Shown: one piece after another, positions 25,372-34,736 of the stretch | How positions within the stretch are numbered: position 1 is the stretch's first letter | Layout of the letters: each line of letters begins with the position of its first letter | NCBI RefSeq assembly: GCF_038397755.1 | Contig: NZ_CP151637.1 | Span: 2,790,001 to 2,854,000, forward strand | DNA length: 64,000 nt | Direction: 5' to 3' | Source: Microbacterium sp. LWH7-1.2 | GTDB taxonomy: Bacteria > Actinomycetota > Actinomycetes > Actinomycetales > Microbacteriaceae | Notes under the pieces: generated by a model | What the model saw: only the letters and a program-made list of their open reading frames with translations | What the model was told of the DNA's origin: nothing | Databases searched by the model: none | Made by a program: the position numbers and the translations under genes

Positions 25372-25980
25372 ATGGCCCCCGTTTTCTCGCACGGCGACCT
25401 GCGCCTGTACCTGCTGAACCTGCTCGATGAAGGGCCGCGCCACGGCTACGACATCATGCAGGCCCTGTCGGACCGCACCGGGGGAACCTACACCCCCAGC
25501 GCCGGCACCATCTATCCGCGTCTGGCGAAGCTCGAAGAGGAGGGCCTCGTGACCAAGACCGTCGACGGTCGCAAGACCGTGTACGCGATCACGGAGGCCG
25601 GCCACGCCGAGGTGCAGTCGCGCGCGGGCGAGCTCGAGGGCATCGAGGCCGGCCTCGCCGACTCGGTGCGGCTCATCGCCGACGAAGTGCGCGGAAGCGT
25701 CCGGGAGGCGATGAAGAGCCTCCGCGCCGACCTCGCCGCCGCGTCGCGCGACGAGCGCGAGTCCACGCCGCAGCCCTCACGCGAGGACGACCCCCGCGTG
25801 CGCAGCCGCGAGCAGGTGCAGCGCGTCGACGCCCTCGTGAACGAGTTCCGCGCGAACGTGCGCGGCGACGTCCGCGTCCACGTCGCCCGCGGGGGCGAGC
25901 TCGCCGCCGCGGTGGTCGACCAGCTCGCCGGCGAGCTCGACCGTGTGGCGCGCGACGTGACACGCGCGCTGCGCGGCTGA
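25372..25980 (+). CDS. PadR-family transcriptional regulator of DUF4097 operon
   Basis: 202 residues from the ATG at 25372; a GTG at 25360 is a possible alternative. The N-terminal winged helix is typical (LRLYLLNLLDEGPRHGYDIMQALSDRTGGTYTPSAGTIYPRLAKLEEEGLVTKTVDGRKTVYAITEAGHAEV). The C-terminal part is a longer helical region than in minimal PadRs. It is likely to bind the palindromes upstream of the DUF4097 gene and autoregulate the operon. Confidence 0.92.
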   Translation: MAPVFSHGDLRLYLLNLLDEGPRHGYDIMQALSDRTGGTYTPSAGTIYPRLAKLEEEGLVTKTVDGRKTVYAITEAGHAEVQSRAGELEGIEAGLADSVRLIADEVRGSVREAMKSLRADLAAASRDERESTPQPSREDDPRVRSREQVQRVDALVNEFRANVRGDVRVHVARGGELAAAVVDQLAGELDRVARDVTRALRG

Positions 25981-26000
25981 GCCGCAGCATCCGATGTTCG

Positions 26001-26210
26001 AAACGCTCTGGGCTTGCTCGCAAGCGCAGGGCGTTTCGACTCGCTCGTTCCTCGCTCGCTCAACGACCGGAAGGCCGGGCGGCCGGCGCCTCAACCTCGC
26101 TCGTTGAGCGACCGGAAGGCCGGGCGGCCGGCGCCTCAACCTCGCTCGTTGAGCGAAGGGCGCTCTGGCGCCCGCAGCCGAAACGCCTCGGGCTTCCGAG
26201 AAAGCGCGGG
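26001..26210. repeat. Palindromic intergenic repeat block with a 45-bp tandem duplication
   Basis: The convergent gap between padR and the universal stress gene contains the same core as the 205-bp array (GCGTTTCGACTCGCTCGTTC, from about 26029) and then a 45-bp unit repeated exactly at 26065-26109 and 26110-26154, each including GCTCGTTGAGCG. The element can form hairpins and may terminate both genes. Confidence 0.9.
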
Positions 26211-26750
26211 TCAGGCGGGCCAGATCTCCTCGTCGTCGGGAACCGGCTCGCCGAGCGGCACGATCAGGATCGGTCGGTGCTGCCGGTGCGCGAGGCGCGC
26301 GCCGACCGAGCCGGTGAAGAACTCGCGGACCGACTCGCCGAAGCCGCGCTTGCGGGTGCCGACGACGATGAGGCGCGCGTCGATCTCGTCGGCGAAGTGC
26401 TTGATGGCCATCGCGGGGTCGCCGACGAGCTGACGCACCGTCCATTCGGGCCCGGTGTCGCCCACGACGGATGCTGCGGCATCCTGCACCTTCGCGAGGT
26501 CCCCTTCGCCGGCGGCGATGTTGATGTCGAGGGGTGCGGAGTGGACGTACCCGTCGGGGTCCTCGTAGGTGACGAAGCGCGTGACGTCGACGTGCACGAC
26601 CACGAGCGGTGCCTGGAAGAGCTTGGCGTAGCGGGCCGCCTCCTTCAGGACGCGCGGCGACTGGTCGGGGATGACCCCCGCGATCACCGCCCCGTGCAGG
26701 CTCTCGTCTTTCCTCGCATCGCCTTCCGGCTCGGATGCCTCGTCGGTCAT
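26211..26750 (-). CDS. Universal stress protein, UspA family
   Basis: 179 residues, ATG after GGAGGAGGAG. A charged leader precedes one Usp domain: VIAGVIPDQSPRVLKEAARYAKLFQAPLVVVHVD, and the nucleotide-binding end ARLIVVGTRKRGFGESVREFFTGSVGARLAHRQHRPILIVP, which keeps the G-x2-G-x9-G-S pattern of ATP-binding Usps. A cytoplasmic stress role is expected. Confidence 0.92.
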   Translation of the reverse strand: MTDEASEPEGDARKDESLHGAVIAGVIPDQSPRVLKEAARYAKLFQAPLVVVHVDVTRFVTYEDPDGYVHSAPLDINIAAGEGDLAKVQDAAASVVGDTGPEWTVRQLVGDPAMAIKHFADEIDARLIVVGTRKRGFGESVREFFTGSVGARLAHRQHRPILIVPLGEPVPDDEEIWPA

Positions 26751-26810
26751 ATGTCCGCGCTCCTCCTCCACCGGTGGCGTCGGAACCGCCGGGGTTCGGG
26801 GGCTCCGTGT

Positions 26811-26816
26811 TATCCT
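26811..26816 (+). promoter_or_regulatory. Possible -10 box for DUF3073 gene
   Basis: TATCCT within GTGTTATCCT lies about 100 bp before the ATG at 26919. It is the best -10-like element in the gap; no clear -35 was found. Confidence 0.3.
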
Positions 26817-26918
26817 GAATGCTACTCTTACCGGTTCGAAGCCGGATTCGTGAATGCCCGGGTTTGCGCGGCTGACAGCCCGCAGAATAGCCCGCGATCC
26901 TAAATGAGGGGGTCTCGC

Positions 26919-27116
26919 ATGGGGCGTGGCCGTCAGAAGGCGAAGCACACCAAGATCGCCCGAGAGCTGAAGTACGACACGTACAGCGTGAACTACTCGG
27001 CACTCGAGCGCGAGCTCGGTCACCACAGTGAAGACGAGTACGTCGACAAGTGGGCCGACCAGTACAGCGACGAAGACGAGGACGAGACCTCACCGCTCTC
27101 GTCGTCGCAGGCGTAA
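26919..27116 (+). CDS. DUF3073 small acidic protein
   Basis: 65 residues from the ATG at 26919, preceded by GAGGGGG. It matches the actinobacterial DUF3073 family: a basic start MGRGRQKAKHTKIARELKY, then SVNYSALERELG and a very acidic end (YVDKWADQYSDEDEDE). The family is highly conserved in actinobacteria, often near purine genes, but its function is unknown. purF and purM lie about 1.5-4 kb downstream on the other strand. Confidence 0.9.
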   Translation: MGRGRQKAKHTKIARELKYDTYSVNYSALERELGHHSEDEYVDKWADQYSDEDEDETSPLSSSQA

Positions 27117-27129
27117 TACCCCGCACGTC

Positions 27130-27148
27130 GGCCGCCGTTTCGGCGGCC
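27130..27148. terminator. Hairpin between convergent genes
   Basis: GGCCGCC-GTTTC-GGCGGCC is a perfect 7-bp GC stem just after the DUF3073 stop and before the MFS stop, so it can serve both strands. Confidence 0.65.
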
Positions 27149-27215
27149 TGACCGATGTTCGTCGACCCTCGATGCCTTCCAGGCCTCGCGTGACTCACCG
27201 GTCCCCCCGGTGGCC

Positions 27216-28451
27216 TCACCAGGTGCCGTGGCGTCGCTCCCAGTCGTCCTCGACGGTGTGAGGGCGGGCGGCGACGACACCCGCGGGGATCGCTGCCGCG
27301 ACGACGATCGCGAGCGCGATGAGCGGACCGGTCCACGAGTCCGTCGCCTCGTGCAGCAGGCCGACGCCGACCGGGAACAGCGCGGCGATCGCGTAGCCGC
27401 CGCTCTGCACGAACCCGCTGAGGGCGACCGAGCCCTCATGCGTGCGTGTGCGCAGGCCGAGGAGCACGAGGACCATCGGGAACAGCATGGGCGCGATCCC
27501 GAGCAGTACGACCCACAGCCACGGCGCCGCCGTGGGCGCGAAGAGGAAGCCTGCGATGCCCGCGAGCCCGCACGCGACCGCGACGCCGAACAGCAGTCGC
27601 GTCGCGTTCCAGCGCGTGACCAGCAGCGGCACCACGAGGGATGCCGGCAGGCCCATGAACCCGAAGAGCGACAGCAGCGCACCCGCCGTGGCCGGAGCCA
27701 CGCCGGAGATGTCGACCAGCAGCCTCGGCATCCACGCGAACATCGTGTAGGCGATGATGCTCGACATCGCGAACGCGACGAGCAGCGCCCAGGCGAGCGG
27801 AACCCGCCACATGCGGCCGAACGCCTGAGGACTCGGCATGTCGTCGTCATCGTCCTTCTCGGCTTGCGCGGCTCGGTGGCGCAGCGACAGACCGATCCAT
27901 GGAATCATCGCCACCAGGCCGAACACGGCCCACAAGCCCAGCGAGAAGTGCCAGTCCGCGGCATCCGCCATCGGAACCGCGATGAGGGGCGGCACGAAGG
28001 TCGCCGCAGCCATCGTGGTCGAGAAGATGGTCGTCATCAGCCCGATGCGATCGGGGAAGTAGCGCTTCACCAGCGGCGGGAGCAGGATGTTGCCCGTGCC
28101 GACGGCGGCGAACACCAGCGCGGTGCCGGCGAGCAGCAGTCCCCAGCTCGGCGCGAAGCTGCGCGCGACGAGTCCGAGCGTCACGACCGCCATCGCCGCG
28201 ACCGCGAGGCGTTCGAGCCCGAAGCGGCGCTCGAGCGCCGGCGTCAGCAGGCCGAAGATCGCGAAGCACACCGGCGGCGCCGTGCCGATGAGCCCGATCA
28301 CCGCCGGCGGGACGGCGAAGTCCGCCACGATGTGGTCGTACAGCGGCGACAGCGAGGCCACGGCCGACCGCAGCGAGAACGCGAACAGCACGATGCCGAC
28401 GAGCGCGAGGGTCCTCCCCTGCCAGAGCGGGCGGGCAGGAGACGAATTCAC
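27216..28451 (-). CDS. MFS transporter, CynX/NimT-like
   Basis: 411 residues and about 12 membrane helices. The start (LVGIVLFAFSLRSAVASLSPLYDHIVADFAVPP) and APPVCFAIFGLLTPALERRFG match the CynX/NimT cyanate/nitroimidazole exporter-like branch. A charged loop with DDDDD (EKDDDDDMPSP) separates the two halves. The substrate is unknown. The GTG start follows TAGGCT by 7 nt. Confidence 0.9.
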   Translation of the reverse strand: MNSSPARPLWQGRTLALVGIVLFAFSLRSAVASLSPLYDHIVADFAVPPAVIGLIGTAPPVCFAIFGLLTPALERRFGLERLAVAAMAVVTLGLVARSFAPSWGLLLAGTALVFAAVGTGNILLPPLVKRYFPDRIGLMTTIFSTTMAAATFVPPLIAVPMADAADWHFSLGLWAVFGLVAMIPWIGLSLRHRAAQAEKDDDDDMPSPQAFGRMWRVPLAWALLVAFAMSSIIAYTMFAWMPRLLVDISGVAPATAGALLSLFGFMGLPASLVVPLLVTRWNATRLLFGVAVACGLAGIAGFLFAPTAAPWLWVVLLGIAPMLFPMVLVLLGLRTRTHEGSVALSGFVQSGGYAIAALFPVGVGLLHEATDSWTGPLIALAIVVAAAIPAGVVAARPHTVEDDWERRHGTW

Positions 28452-28458
28452 TCGTCCA

Positions 28459-28464
28459 AGCCTA
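28459..28464 (-). promoter_or_regulatory. -10 box for leaderless MFS gene
   Basis: TAGGCT on the minus strand, 7 nt before the GTG at 28451. Confidence 0.5.
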
Positions 28465-28508
28465 TGCGCGCGAGCGGATGCCCCGGCCCTGCGCGGGCGG
28501 CCGGAGGG

Positions 28509-29969
28509 TCAGGACTCCTGGGAGCCCTCCACCCACGCGAGGTACTCGTCGGTGACCGTGCCGGTGATGTAGCGGCCGTCGAAGCAGCTCATGTCGAGGT
28601 CCTCCACATCGGAGCCTTCGAGGATCGCCGCCTTGAGGTCCTCGACCTCCTGGTAGACGACGAAGTCGGCGCCGAGCTCCTCGGCGATCTCGGGGATCGT
28701 GCGGCCGTGGGCCACCAGCTCGTGACGAGACGGCATGTTGATGCCGTAGACGTGCGGGTAGCGCACGGGCGGCGCGGCCGAGGCGAACGTGACGCTCTTG
28801 GCCCCGGCATCCCGTGCCATCTGGATGATCTCCTTCGACGTCGTGCCGCGCACGATGGAGTCGTCGATGAGGAGCACGTTCTTGCCCTTGAACTCGCTCG
28901 ACATGGCGTTGAGCTTCTGGCGCACGCTGCGCTTGCGGGCGGCCTGACCGGGCATGATGAACGTTCGGCCGACGTAGCGGTTCTTGTAGAAGCCCTCGCG
29001 GTACTCGACGCCGAGCTTGCGTGCGACCTGCATGGCGGCGGGGCGCGACGAGTCGGGGATCGGCATCACGACGTCGATCGCCTCCTTCGGCGTGTACTTC
29101 GCGATCGTGTCGGCGAGCCGGTCACCCATGCGCAGGCGCGCCTCGTAGACCGAGATGCCGTTCATCACCGAGTCGGGGCGGGCGAGGTACACGTACTCGA
29201 ACGAGCACGGCACGAGCTGCGCATCGGTGGCGCACTGCTTCGTGTGGAGGTTGCCCTCGAGATCGATGAAGACGGCCTCGCCCGGATCGACGTCGCGCAC
29301 GACCTCGAACTCGCCGTTCTCGAGCACGAGCGACTCGCTCGTGACCACCCACTCGTAGTGGCCGTCCTCGTGCTTGCGCGTGCCGAGGATGAGGGGACGG
29401 ATGCCGAAGGGATCACGGAATGCGAGAAGGCCGTAACCCGCGATCAGCGCGATCGCCGCGTACGAGCCCTCGACGCGCTCGTGCACGCGCGTCACCGCAT
29501 GGAACACCTGCGCCGGGTCGAGCTCGAGGCCCGAGATCGACGACTGCAGCTCGTTCGCGAGCACGTTGACGAGCAGCTCGGTGTCGGACGACGTGTTGAG
29601 GTGGCGGCGGTCCTTGTGGAAGAGCTCCTGCGTGAGCTCGCGGGTGTTCGTGAGGTTGCCGTTGTGCACCAGGACGATGCCGTAGGGCGCGTTCACGTAG
29701 AACGGCTGCGCCTCTTCTTCGTTCGACGCGGTGCCCTTGGTCGCGTAGCGCACATGACCGAGGCCGATCTCGCCGAGGAGCGCGCGCATGTCGCGCGTGC
29801 GGAACGACTCCCGCACCTGGCCGCGCGTCTTGTGCTGGTGCACGACGCCGTTGCGCTCGGCGGTGGCGATGCCCGTGGAGTCCTGGCCGCGGTGCTGCAG
29901 GAGGAGGAGGGAGTCGTAGATCTCCTGGTTGACGGACCTGCGGCCCACCATTCCGACGATTCCGCACAT
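28509..29969 (-). CDS. purF: Amidophosphoribosyltransferase (glutamine PRPP)
   Basis: 486 residues. MCGIVG at the start places the Ntn-glutaminase nucleophile Cys2, followed by RGQDSTG and NGNLTNT. The C-terminal PRTase domain has the PRPP loop VLLIDDSIVRGTTSKEI, and the end contains a CFDGRYITG segment. It catalyses the first committed step of purine synthesis. It is downstream of purM with a 34-nt gap on the same strand, so the pair is an operon. Confidence 0.97.
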   Translation of the reverse strand: MCGIVGMVGRRSVNQEIYDSLLLLQHRGQDSTGIATAERNGVVHQHKTRGQVRESFRTRDMRALLGEIGLGHVRYATKGTASNEEEAQPFYVNAPYGIVLVHNGNLTNTRELTQELFHKDRRHLNTSSDTELLVNVLANELQSSISGLELDPAQVFHAVTRVHERVEGSYAAIALIAGYGLLAFRDPFGIRPLILGTRKHEDGHYEWVVTSESLVLENGEFEVVRDVDPGEAVFIDLEGNLHTKQCATDAQLVPCSFEYVYLARPDSVMNGISVYEARLRMGDRLADTIAKYTPKEAIDVVMPIPDSSRPAAMQVARKLGVEYREGFYKNRYVGRTFIMPGQAARKRSVRQKLNAMSSEFKGKNVLLIDDSIVRGTTSKEIIQMARDAGAKSVTFASAAPPVRYPHVYGINMPSRHELVAHGRTIPEIAEELGADFVVYQEVEDLKAAILEGSDVEDLDMSCFDGRYITGTVTDEYLAWVEGSQES

Positions 29970-30003
29970 GGGTGTTGCCTGCTCCTGCTGTTTCTGATCC
30001 GGC

Positions 30004-31155
30004 TCAGCGAGCCGCGTGGTCTGCGTAGGCACCGACGAGGCGGACCGCGCCGCCGTCGACGCCCTTGGCGCCCTGCTCCCAGTGACCGCCGGCGGGGCGG
30101 TCGCCGGTGTGCACGACACCCACCTGCCACGTCGCGATGCCTTCACGGGAGAGAGCGGATGCTGCGGCCTCGGCCTTGTCGGCCGAAGCGACCGCGAGGA
30201 AGCCGATGCCGAGATTCCAGGTGCCCTCGGTCGCCTCGAGCTCGAGGTCGCCGAGGTCGGCGAGGACGCGGAACACCGGGGACGGCGACCACGTGGAACG
30301 GTCGACCTCGACCCACGTGCCCTGCGGCAGCACGCGTGCGAGGTTCGCGGCGATGCCCCCACCGGTGACGTGGCTCAGGGAATGGACGGCGTCGCCGGTC
30401 TCGGTGATGAGTCGCAGCAGCGGCAGCGTGTAGAGGCGGGTCGGCTCGAGCAGCGCCTCGCCCCACGTGGTGCCGAAGTCGGCGGCGTTGTCGCCGTACT
30501 GGATGCCGGAGCCGGCGACGATGTGGCGCACCAGCGAGTAGCCGTTGGAGTGAAGGCCCGAGCTCGCGAGCGCCAGGACGACGTCGCCCTCGCGTACCCG
30601 CTCGGCGCCCAGCACGCGCGACGCCTCGACGATGCCGGTCGCGGCGCCCGCGACGTCGTAGTCGCTGATGCCCAGAAGGCCCGGGTGCTCGGCGGTCTCG
30701 CCGCCGACGAGGGCGGTGCCGGTGGCCGAGCAGCCGTCGGCGATGCCGCGGACGATGTCGGCGATGCGCTCGGGGAAGACCTTGCCGCACGCGATGTAGT
30801 CGGTCATGAACAGCGGCTTCGCGCCGACCACGACGATGTCGTCGACGACCATGCCGACGAGGTCCTGACCGATCGTGTCGTGCTTGTCGATGGCCTGGGC
30901 GATGGCGACCTTCGTGCCGACGCCGTCGGTGCTGGTGGCCAGCAGCGGCTTGTCGTAGGCCTTGAAAGCGGTCGCGTCGAAGAGTCCGGCGAAGCCGCCG
31001 ACGCCGCCGAGCACCTCCGGTCCGTGGGTGCGTCGCACCGCCGACTTCATCAGCTCGACGGCGAGGTCGCCGGCGGCGGTGTCGACGCCCGCAGCCCGGT
31101 ACGGGTTCACAGGCTGTTCGGGGCGGGAGGGGGCATCGCGTTCGGATGAGGCCAC
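30004..31155 (-). CDS. purM: Phosphoribosylformylglycinamidine cyclo-ligase (AIR synthetase)
   Basis: 383 residues. The PurM pattern is complete: NPYRAAGVDTAAGDLAVELMK, LLATSTDGVGTKVAIA, DDIVVVGAKPLFMTDYIACGK, ALVGGETAEHPGLL, SSGLHSNGYSLVR and HVTGGGIAANLARVLP. It makes AIR from FGAM. The GTG start follows TAGGCT by 7 nt, giving a leaderless purM-purF message. Confidence 0.97.
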   Translation of the reverse strand: MASSERDAPSRPEQPVNPYRAAGVDTAAGDLAVELMKSAVRRTHGPEVLGGVGGFAGLFDATAFKAYDKPLLATSTDGVGTKVAIAQAIDKHDTIGQDLVGMVVDDIVVVGAKPLFMTDYIACGKVFPERIADIVRGIADGCSATGTALVGGETAEHPGLLGISDYDVAGAATGIVEASRVLGAERVREGDVVLALASSGLHSNGYSLVRHIVAGSGIQYGDNAADFGTTWGEALLEPTRLYTLPLLRLITETGDAVHSLSHVTGGGIAANLARVLPQGTWVEVDRSTWSPSPVFRVLADLGDLELEATEGTWNLGIGFLAVASADKAEAAASALSREGIATWQVGVVHTGDRPAGGHWEQGAKGVDGGAVRLVGAYADHAAR

Positions 31156-31162
31156 GGCTACC

Positions 31163-31168
31163 AGCCTA
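31163..31168 (-). promoter_or_regulatory. -10 box for leaderless purM-purF
   Basis: TAGGCT on the minus strand, 7 nt before the GTG at 31155. Confidence 0.55.
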
Positions 31169-31272
31169 CCGGCGACACACCTGGACGGATGCCGGGCGCC
31201 ATCGCTGTTACGGCGGCCGCAGCATCCGTCCTCGCTTCTGGCCCGGCCCGCCGCGACGTCCCTGCCCGGATC

Positions 31273-31278
31273 TACAAT
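31273..31278 (+). promoter_or_regulatory. -10 box for leaderless gene at 31285
   Basis: TACAAT lies 6 nt before the ATG at 31285. It is 105 bp from the divergent purM box. Confidence 0.6.
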
Positions 31279-31284
31279 TGCCGC

Positions 31285-31896
31285 ATGGGCGGCGCCGGTG
31301 CTCCGGAATGGCTGATCCGCGAAGACGCCGGTCAGCCGGTTCTTCTCGCCCTCTACCTGCGCCAGGTGCTCGGCATCCGTTCTCCGGAGGAGCTGCCGCA
31401 CCTGCGCGGCATCCCTCCCCGCGCGAATAATCGGTCCGAAGAAGCGCAGGCGCTGCTCGAACGGCAGTGGCGCGAATTCTGGGCGATGACCGTGGAGCCG
31501 CAGGCGCACCCGTCGCCGGTCCCCCTCGATCTGGTCGACGGCTTCGACACCGCGCTGGCCCTGCCCATCGAGGGCTGCGAGGATCTGCGGGCGGCGTTCG
31601 AGCCGCACGCGGTCGAGGCGCTGGCTTTCGCGCAGTCCGCGAACGCCCGGTACCGCAAAGAGGCGTCGCACAGCACGGGCACCGCGTACCGCGCCTATGC
31701 GGGGGCGATCGCCGAACACGAGCGACAGGTCGGCCGCCGGGCGCACTCGTTCGAGCTCAACGTGCAGGTGCTGCCGTTGAATCAGCGGGGCGTGTGGTGG
31801 ATCGGCTCGCTCACGGTCGCCGTCACCGACGGACTGCGGGGGGATGTCGCGGCCTTCGACGCCGCGATCCACCCGATCATCGCCGAGCTCGCGTAG
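31285..31896 (+). CDS. Conserved hypothetical protein
   Basis: 203 residues. It begins GAPEWLIREDAGQPVLLALYLRQVLG, then PELPHLRG-like and LDLVDGFDTALALPIEG segments, and ends HSFELNVQVLPLNQRGVWWIGSLTVAVTDGLRGDVAAFDAAIHPIIAELA. There are no membrane helices or signal. It is divergent from purM and convergent with the next small membrane gene, with only 8 nt between stops. I do not recognise a function. Confidence 0.75.
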   Translation: MGGAGAPEWLIREDAGQPVLLALYLRQVLGIRSPEELPHLRGIPPRANNRSEEAQALLERQWREFWAMTVEPQAHPSPVPLDLVDGFDTALALPIEGCEDLRAAFEPHAVEALAFAQSANARYRKEASHSTGTAYRAYAGAIAEHERQVGRRAHSFELNVQVLPLNQRGVWWIGSLTVAVTDGLRGDVAAFDAAIHPIIAELA

Positions 31897-31904
31897 ACCG
31901 CGGG

Positions 31905-32258
31905 TCAGTGGGCCGGGCCGTGGCCGTTCGTGCCGGGCTCGGGGTCGACGTGCACCTGCTCGTGGTCGACGGCGACCTGCTGCGTGCGGCGCCGTGACCG
32001 GCGGTCGAGGATCAGCGCGAGGATGCCGCCGAGGGCGAGGCCGATGGGCGCGCAGATGAGCGCCAGGAAGCCGAACACCTGGGCCTGCGAGTACAGGACG
32101 CCGGTGTTGGGGCTCACTTCGGCCGTGCCGTTGAAGGCGAACGTGAGGATCATCGCCACGAAGACGCCGATCAGTGCCCCGACGATCAGGAAGACCGAGA
32201 TCTTGGGTGCGCGTCGCACGCGCACGGTCTCGATGCGGTCCTGGCTGTGCTCGGGCAT
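31905..32258 (-). CDS. Small two-helix membrane protein of unknown function
   Basis: 117 residues. The cytoplasmic start MPEHSQDRIETVRVRRAPK is followed by helix 1 (ISVFLIVGALIGVFVAMILTFAFN), a short loop ending YSQAQ, helix 2 (VFGFLALICAPIGLALGGILALIL), then RRSRRRTQQ and a His/Asp-rich tail. Homologues are typical of Microbacteriaceae. The ATG follows GACAAT by 6 nt. Confidence 0.75.
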   Translation of the reverse strand: MPEHSQDRIETVRVRRAPKISVFLIVGALIGVFVAMILTFAFNGTAEVSPNTGVLYSQAQVFGFLALICAPIGLALGGILALILDRRSRRRTQQVAVDHEQVHVDPEPGTNGHGPAH

Positions 32259-32264
32259 GTACCC

Positions 32265-32270
32265 ATTGTC
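32265..32270 (-). promoter_or_regulatory. -10 box for leaderless small membrane gene
   Basis: GACAAT on the minus strand, 6 nt before the ATG at 32258. Confidence 0.5.
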
Positions 32271-32374
32271 CCACCCGGCGAGCGGATCGCGCCCACGCGG
32301 ATGGCGGACGATCCGGACCACTGCGAGGGACGCGGTGTGCGCCGTTGATCCGACGAAACGGCACTGGCCAGGCG

Positions 32375-32743
32375 TCAGGGGCGCAGGGGCAGGAGGTCGG
32401 AGATGTCGGCGCGCGTGCCCGAGGCGCTGATGCGACCTGCGGCGGCAGCATCCGTCCACTGCACCGTCCCGGTCGCGAGCGCGATCCACGTCGCGGGGTC
32501 GGTCTCGACGACGTTGGGCGGCGTGCCGCGCGTGTGCCGCGGCCCCTCGACCACCTGCACCGCGCCGAACGGCGGCACCCGGACCTCGACCGAGTTGCCC
32601 GGCGCCTTCTCGGCGAGCAGCTGCAGCAGATAGCGCACCGCCGTCGCGTTGTCGGTGCGGGCGGGCGGGAGGGATGCCGCGTCCGCCGCCGCGACCGCGC
32701 TCAGGGCCGCGCGGCCGTCGTCGGTCGAGATCTTGCGGGCCAC
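32375..32743 (-). CDS. Sterol-carrier-protein-like (SCP2 fold) protein
   Basis: 122 residues from the GTG at 32743. VRYLLQLLAEKAPGNSVEVRVPPFGAVQVVEGPRHTRGTPPNVVETDPATWIALATGTVQWTDAAAAGRISASGTRADISDLLPL has the SCP2/MDMPI-C pattern with a hydrophobic ligand cavity. It lies divergent from purD in this window. A lipid-related or maleylpyruvate-isomerase-like accessory role is possible. Confidence 0.7.
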   Translation of the reverse strand: MARKISTDDGRAALSAVAAADAASLPPARTDNATAVRYLLQLLAEKAPGNSVEVRVPPFGAVQVVEGPRHTRGTPPNVVETDPATWIALATGTVQWTDAAAAGRISASGTRADISDLLPLRP

Positions 32744-32750
32744 GTCACCC

Positions 32751-32756
32751 ACGCTA
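32751..32756 (-). promoter_or_regulatory. -10 box for leaderless SCP2-like gene
   Basis: TAGCGT on the minus strand, 7 nt before the GTG at 32743. Confidence 0.5.
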
Positions 32757-32762
32757 CGCGTG

Positions 32763-32832
32763 AAGACTCCGGACAGGAGGCGCCGATCCGGCGGCCCGAG
32801 GCCCAGAGCACGTCGATTCCGCCCGGAGTCTT
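32763..32832. repeat. Inverted repeat upstream of SCP2-like gene and purD
   Basis: AAGACTCCGG (32763-32772) and CCGGAGTCTT (32823-32832) are a perfect 10-bp inverted repeat with a 50-nt loop in the divergent gap. No function can be assigned. Confidence 0.4.
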
Positions 32833-32967
32833 GACGCGAATGCCCCCGGTCCCCGCCCGAGTGCGTCGAAAAATCAGGAAGCACGCGGGCTCAGGCCTCT
32901 TCTCGGGGCCTGTTCTCGGCATCTCTCCTGAATCCTCGACCGCCGAAACGCCGCGAAGGGCCGCCGG

Positions 32968-32973
32968 TAGGCT
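32968..32973 (+). promoter_or_regulatory. -10 box for leaderless purD
   Basis: TAGGCT lies 6 nt before the GTG at 32980. CGAAAC (32944-32949) is 18 bp upstream, similar to an element before purC and purS. Confidence 0.55.
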
Positions 32974-32979
32974 GGAGGC

Positions 32980-34254
<1,275 letters not shown>

Positions 34255-34257
34255 CGC

Positions 34258-34650
34258 ATGCGTCGGCGCGCAGCATCCGCCGCCTGCATCGCCCTGCTGC
34301 TGCTCGCCGGTGGAGCGATGTCGGCGTGCTCGGCGAGCGTCGACATCGAGGCCCCGGGCAAGGAGCTGATGGACCAGGCGCACCAGGCCGCGAACGAGGC
34401 CCTGGTCGCCGCTGCGACCACCGGGCTGCAGGCGCTGCAGGCGACCGGCGCGGTCACCGAGGACGCCGTGCGTGACGCGCTCGAGAAGGCCGGGGCGGCC
34501 GAGGTCGAGACGCGTGTCGTCGGCGACAGCCTGCTGTTCGGGGCAGAGGTCTCGGGCGGGTGCGTGTACGGCTCGGTCGGCGCCTCGGGCACCGTCTCCA
34601 TCGACCTCGGCGGTGTGAACGCCCACGGAGGGTGCATCCGCGAGGAGTGA
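34258..34650 (+). CDS. Small secreted lipoprotein of unknown function
   Basis: 130 residues, starting 3 nt after the purD stop. The basic N-terminus RRRAASAACIALLLLAGG and lipobox MSAC (Cys24) indicate a lipoprotein. The mature part has an Ala/Gln-rich helix (ELMDQAHQAANEALVAAATTGLQALQ) and two further Cys (GGCVYGS, HGGCIRE) that could form a disulfide. The link to purD is positional only. Confidence 0.75.
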   Translation: MRRRAASAACIALLLLAGGAMSACSASVDIEAPGKELMDQAHQAANEALVAAATTGLQALQATGAVTEDAVRDALEKAGAAEVETRVVGDSLLFGAEVSGGCVYGSVGASGTVSIDLGGVNAHGGCIREE

Positions 34651-34736
34651 CAGACCGCGGGTCGGCCGATCGGACGAGGCGTTTCGAGCCGGGCGGCCGA
34701 AGCAGCGCGGCATCCGTTGTCGGGAGCATGGGCACC

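Noticed and set aside
26829..26846. tRNA T-arm-like CCGGTTCGAAGCCGG
   Set aside because: No anticodon or acceptor stem is found around it; the hairpin is coincidental.
27210..30368. A 1052-codon open frame on the plus strand
   Set aside because: It is antisense to the MFS gene and purF/purM, has no domain and consists of Arg/Glu/Asp-rich sequence typical of a GC-rich antisense frame.
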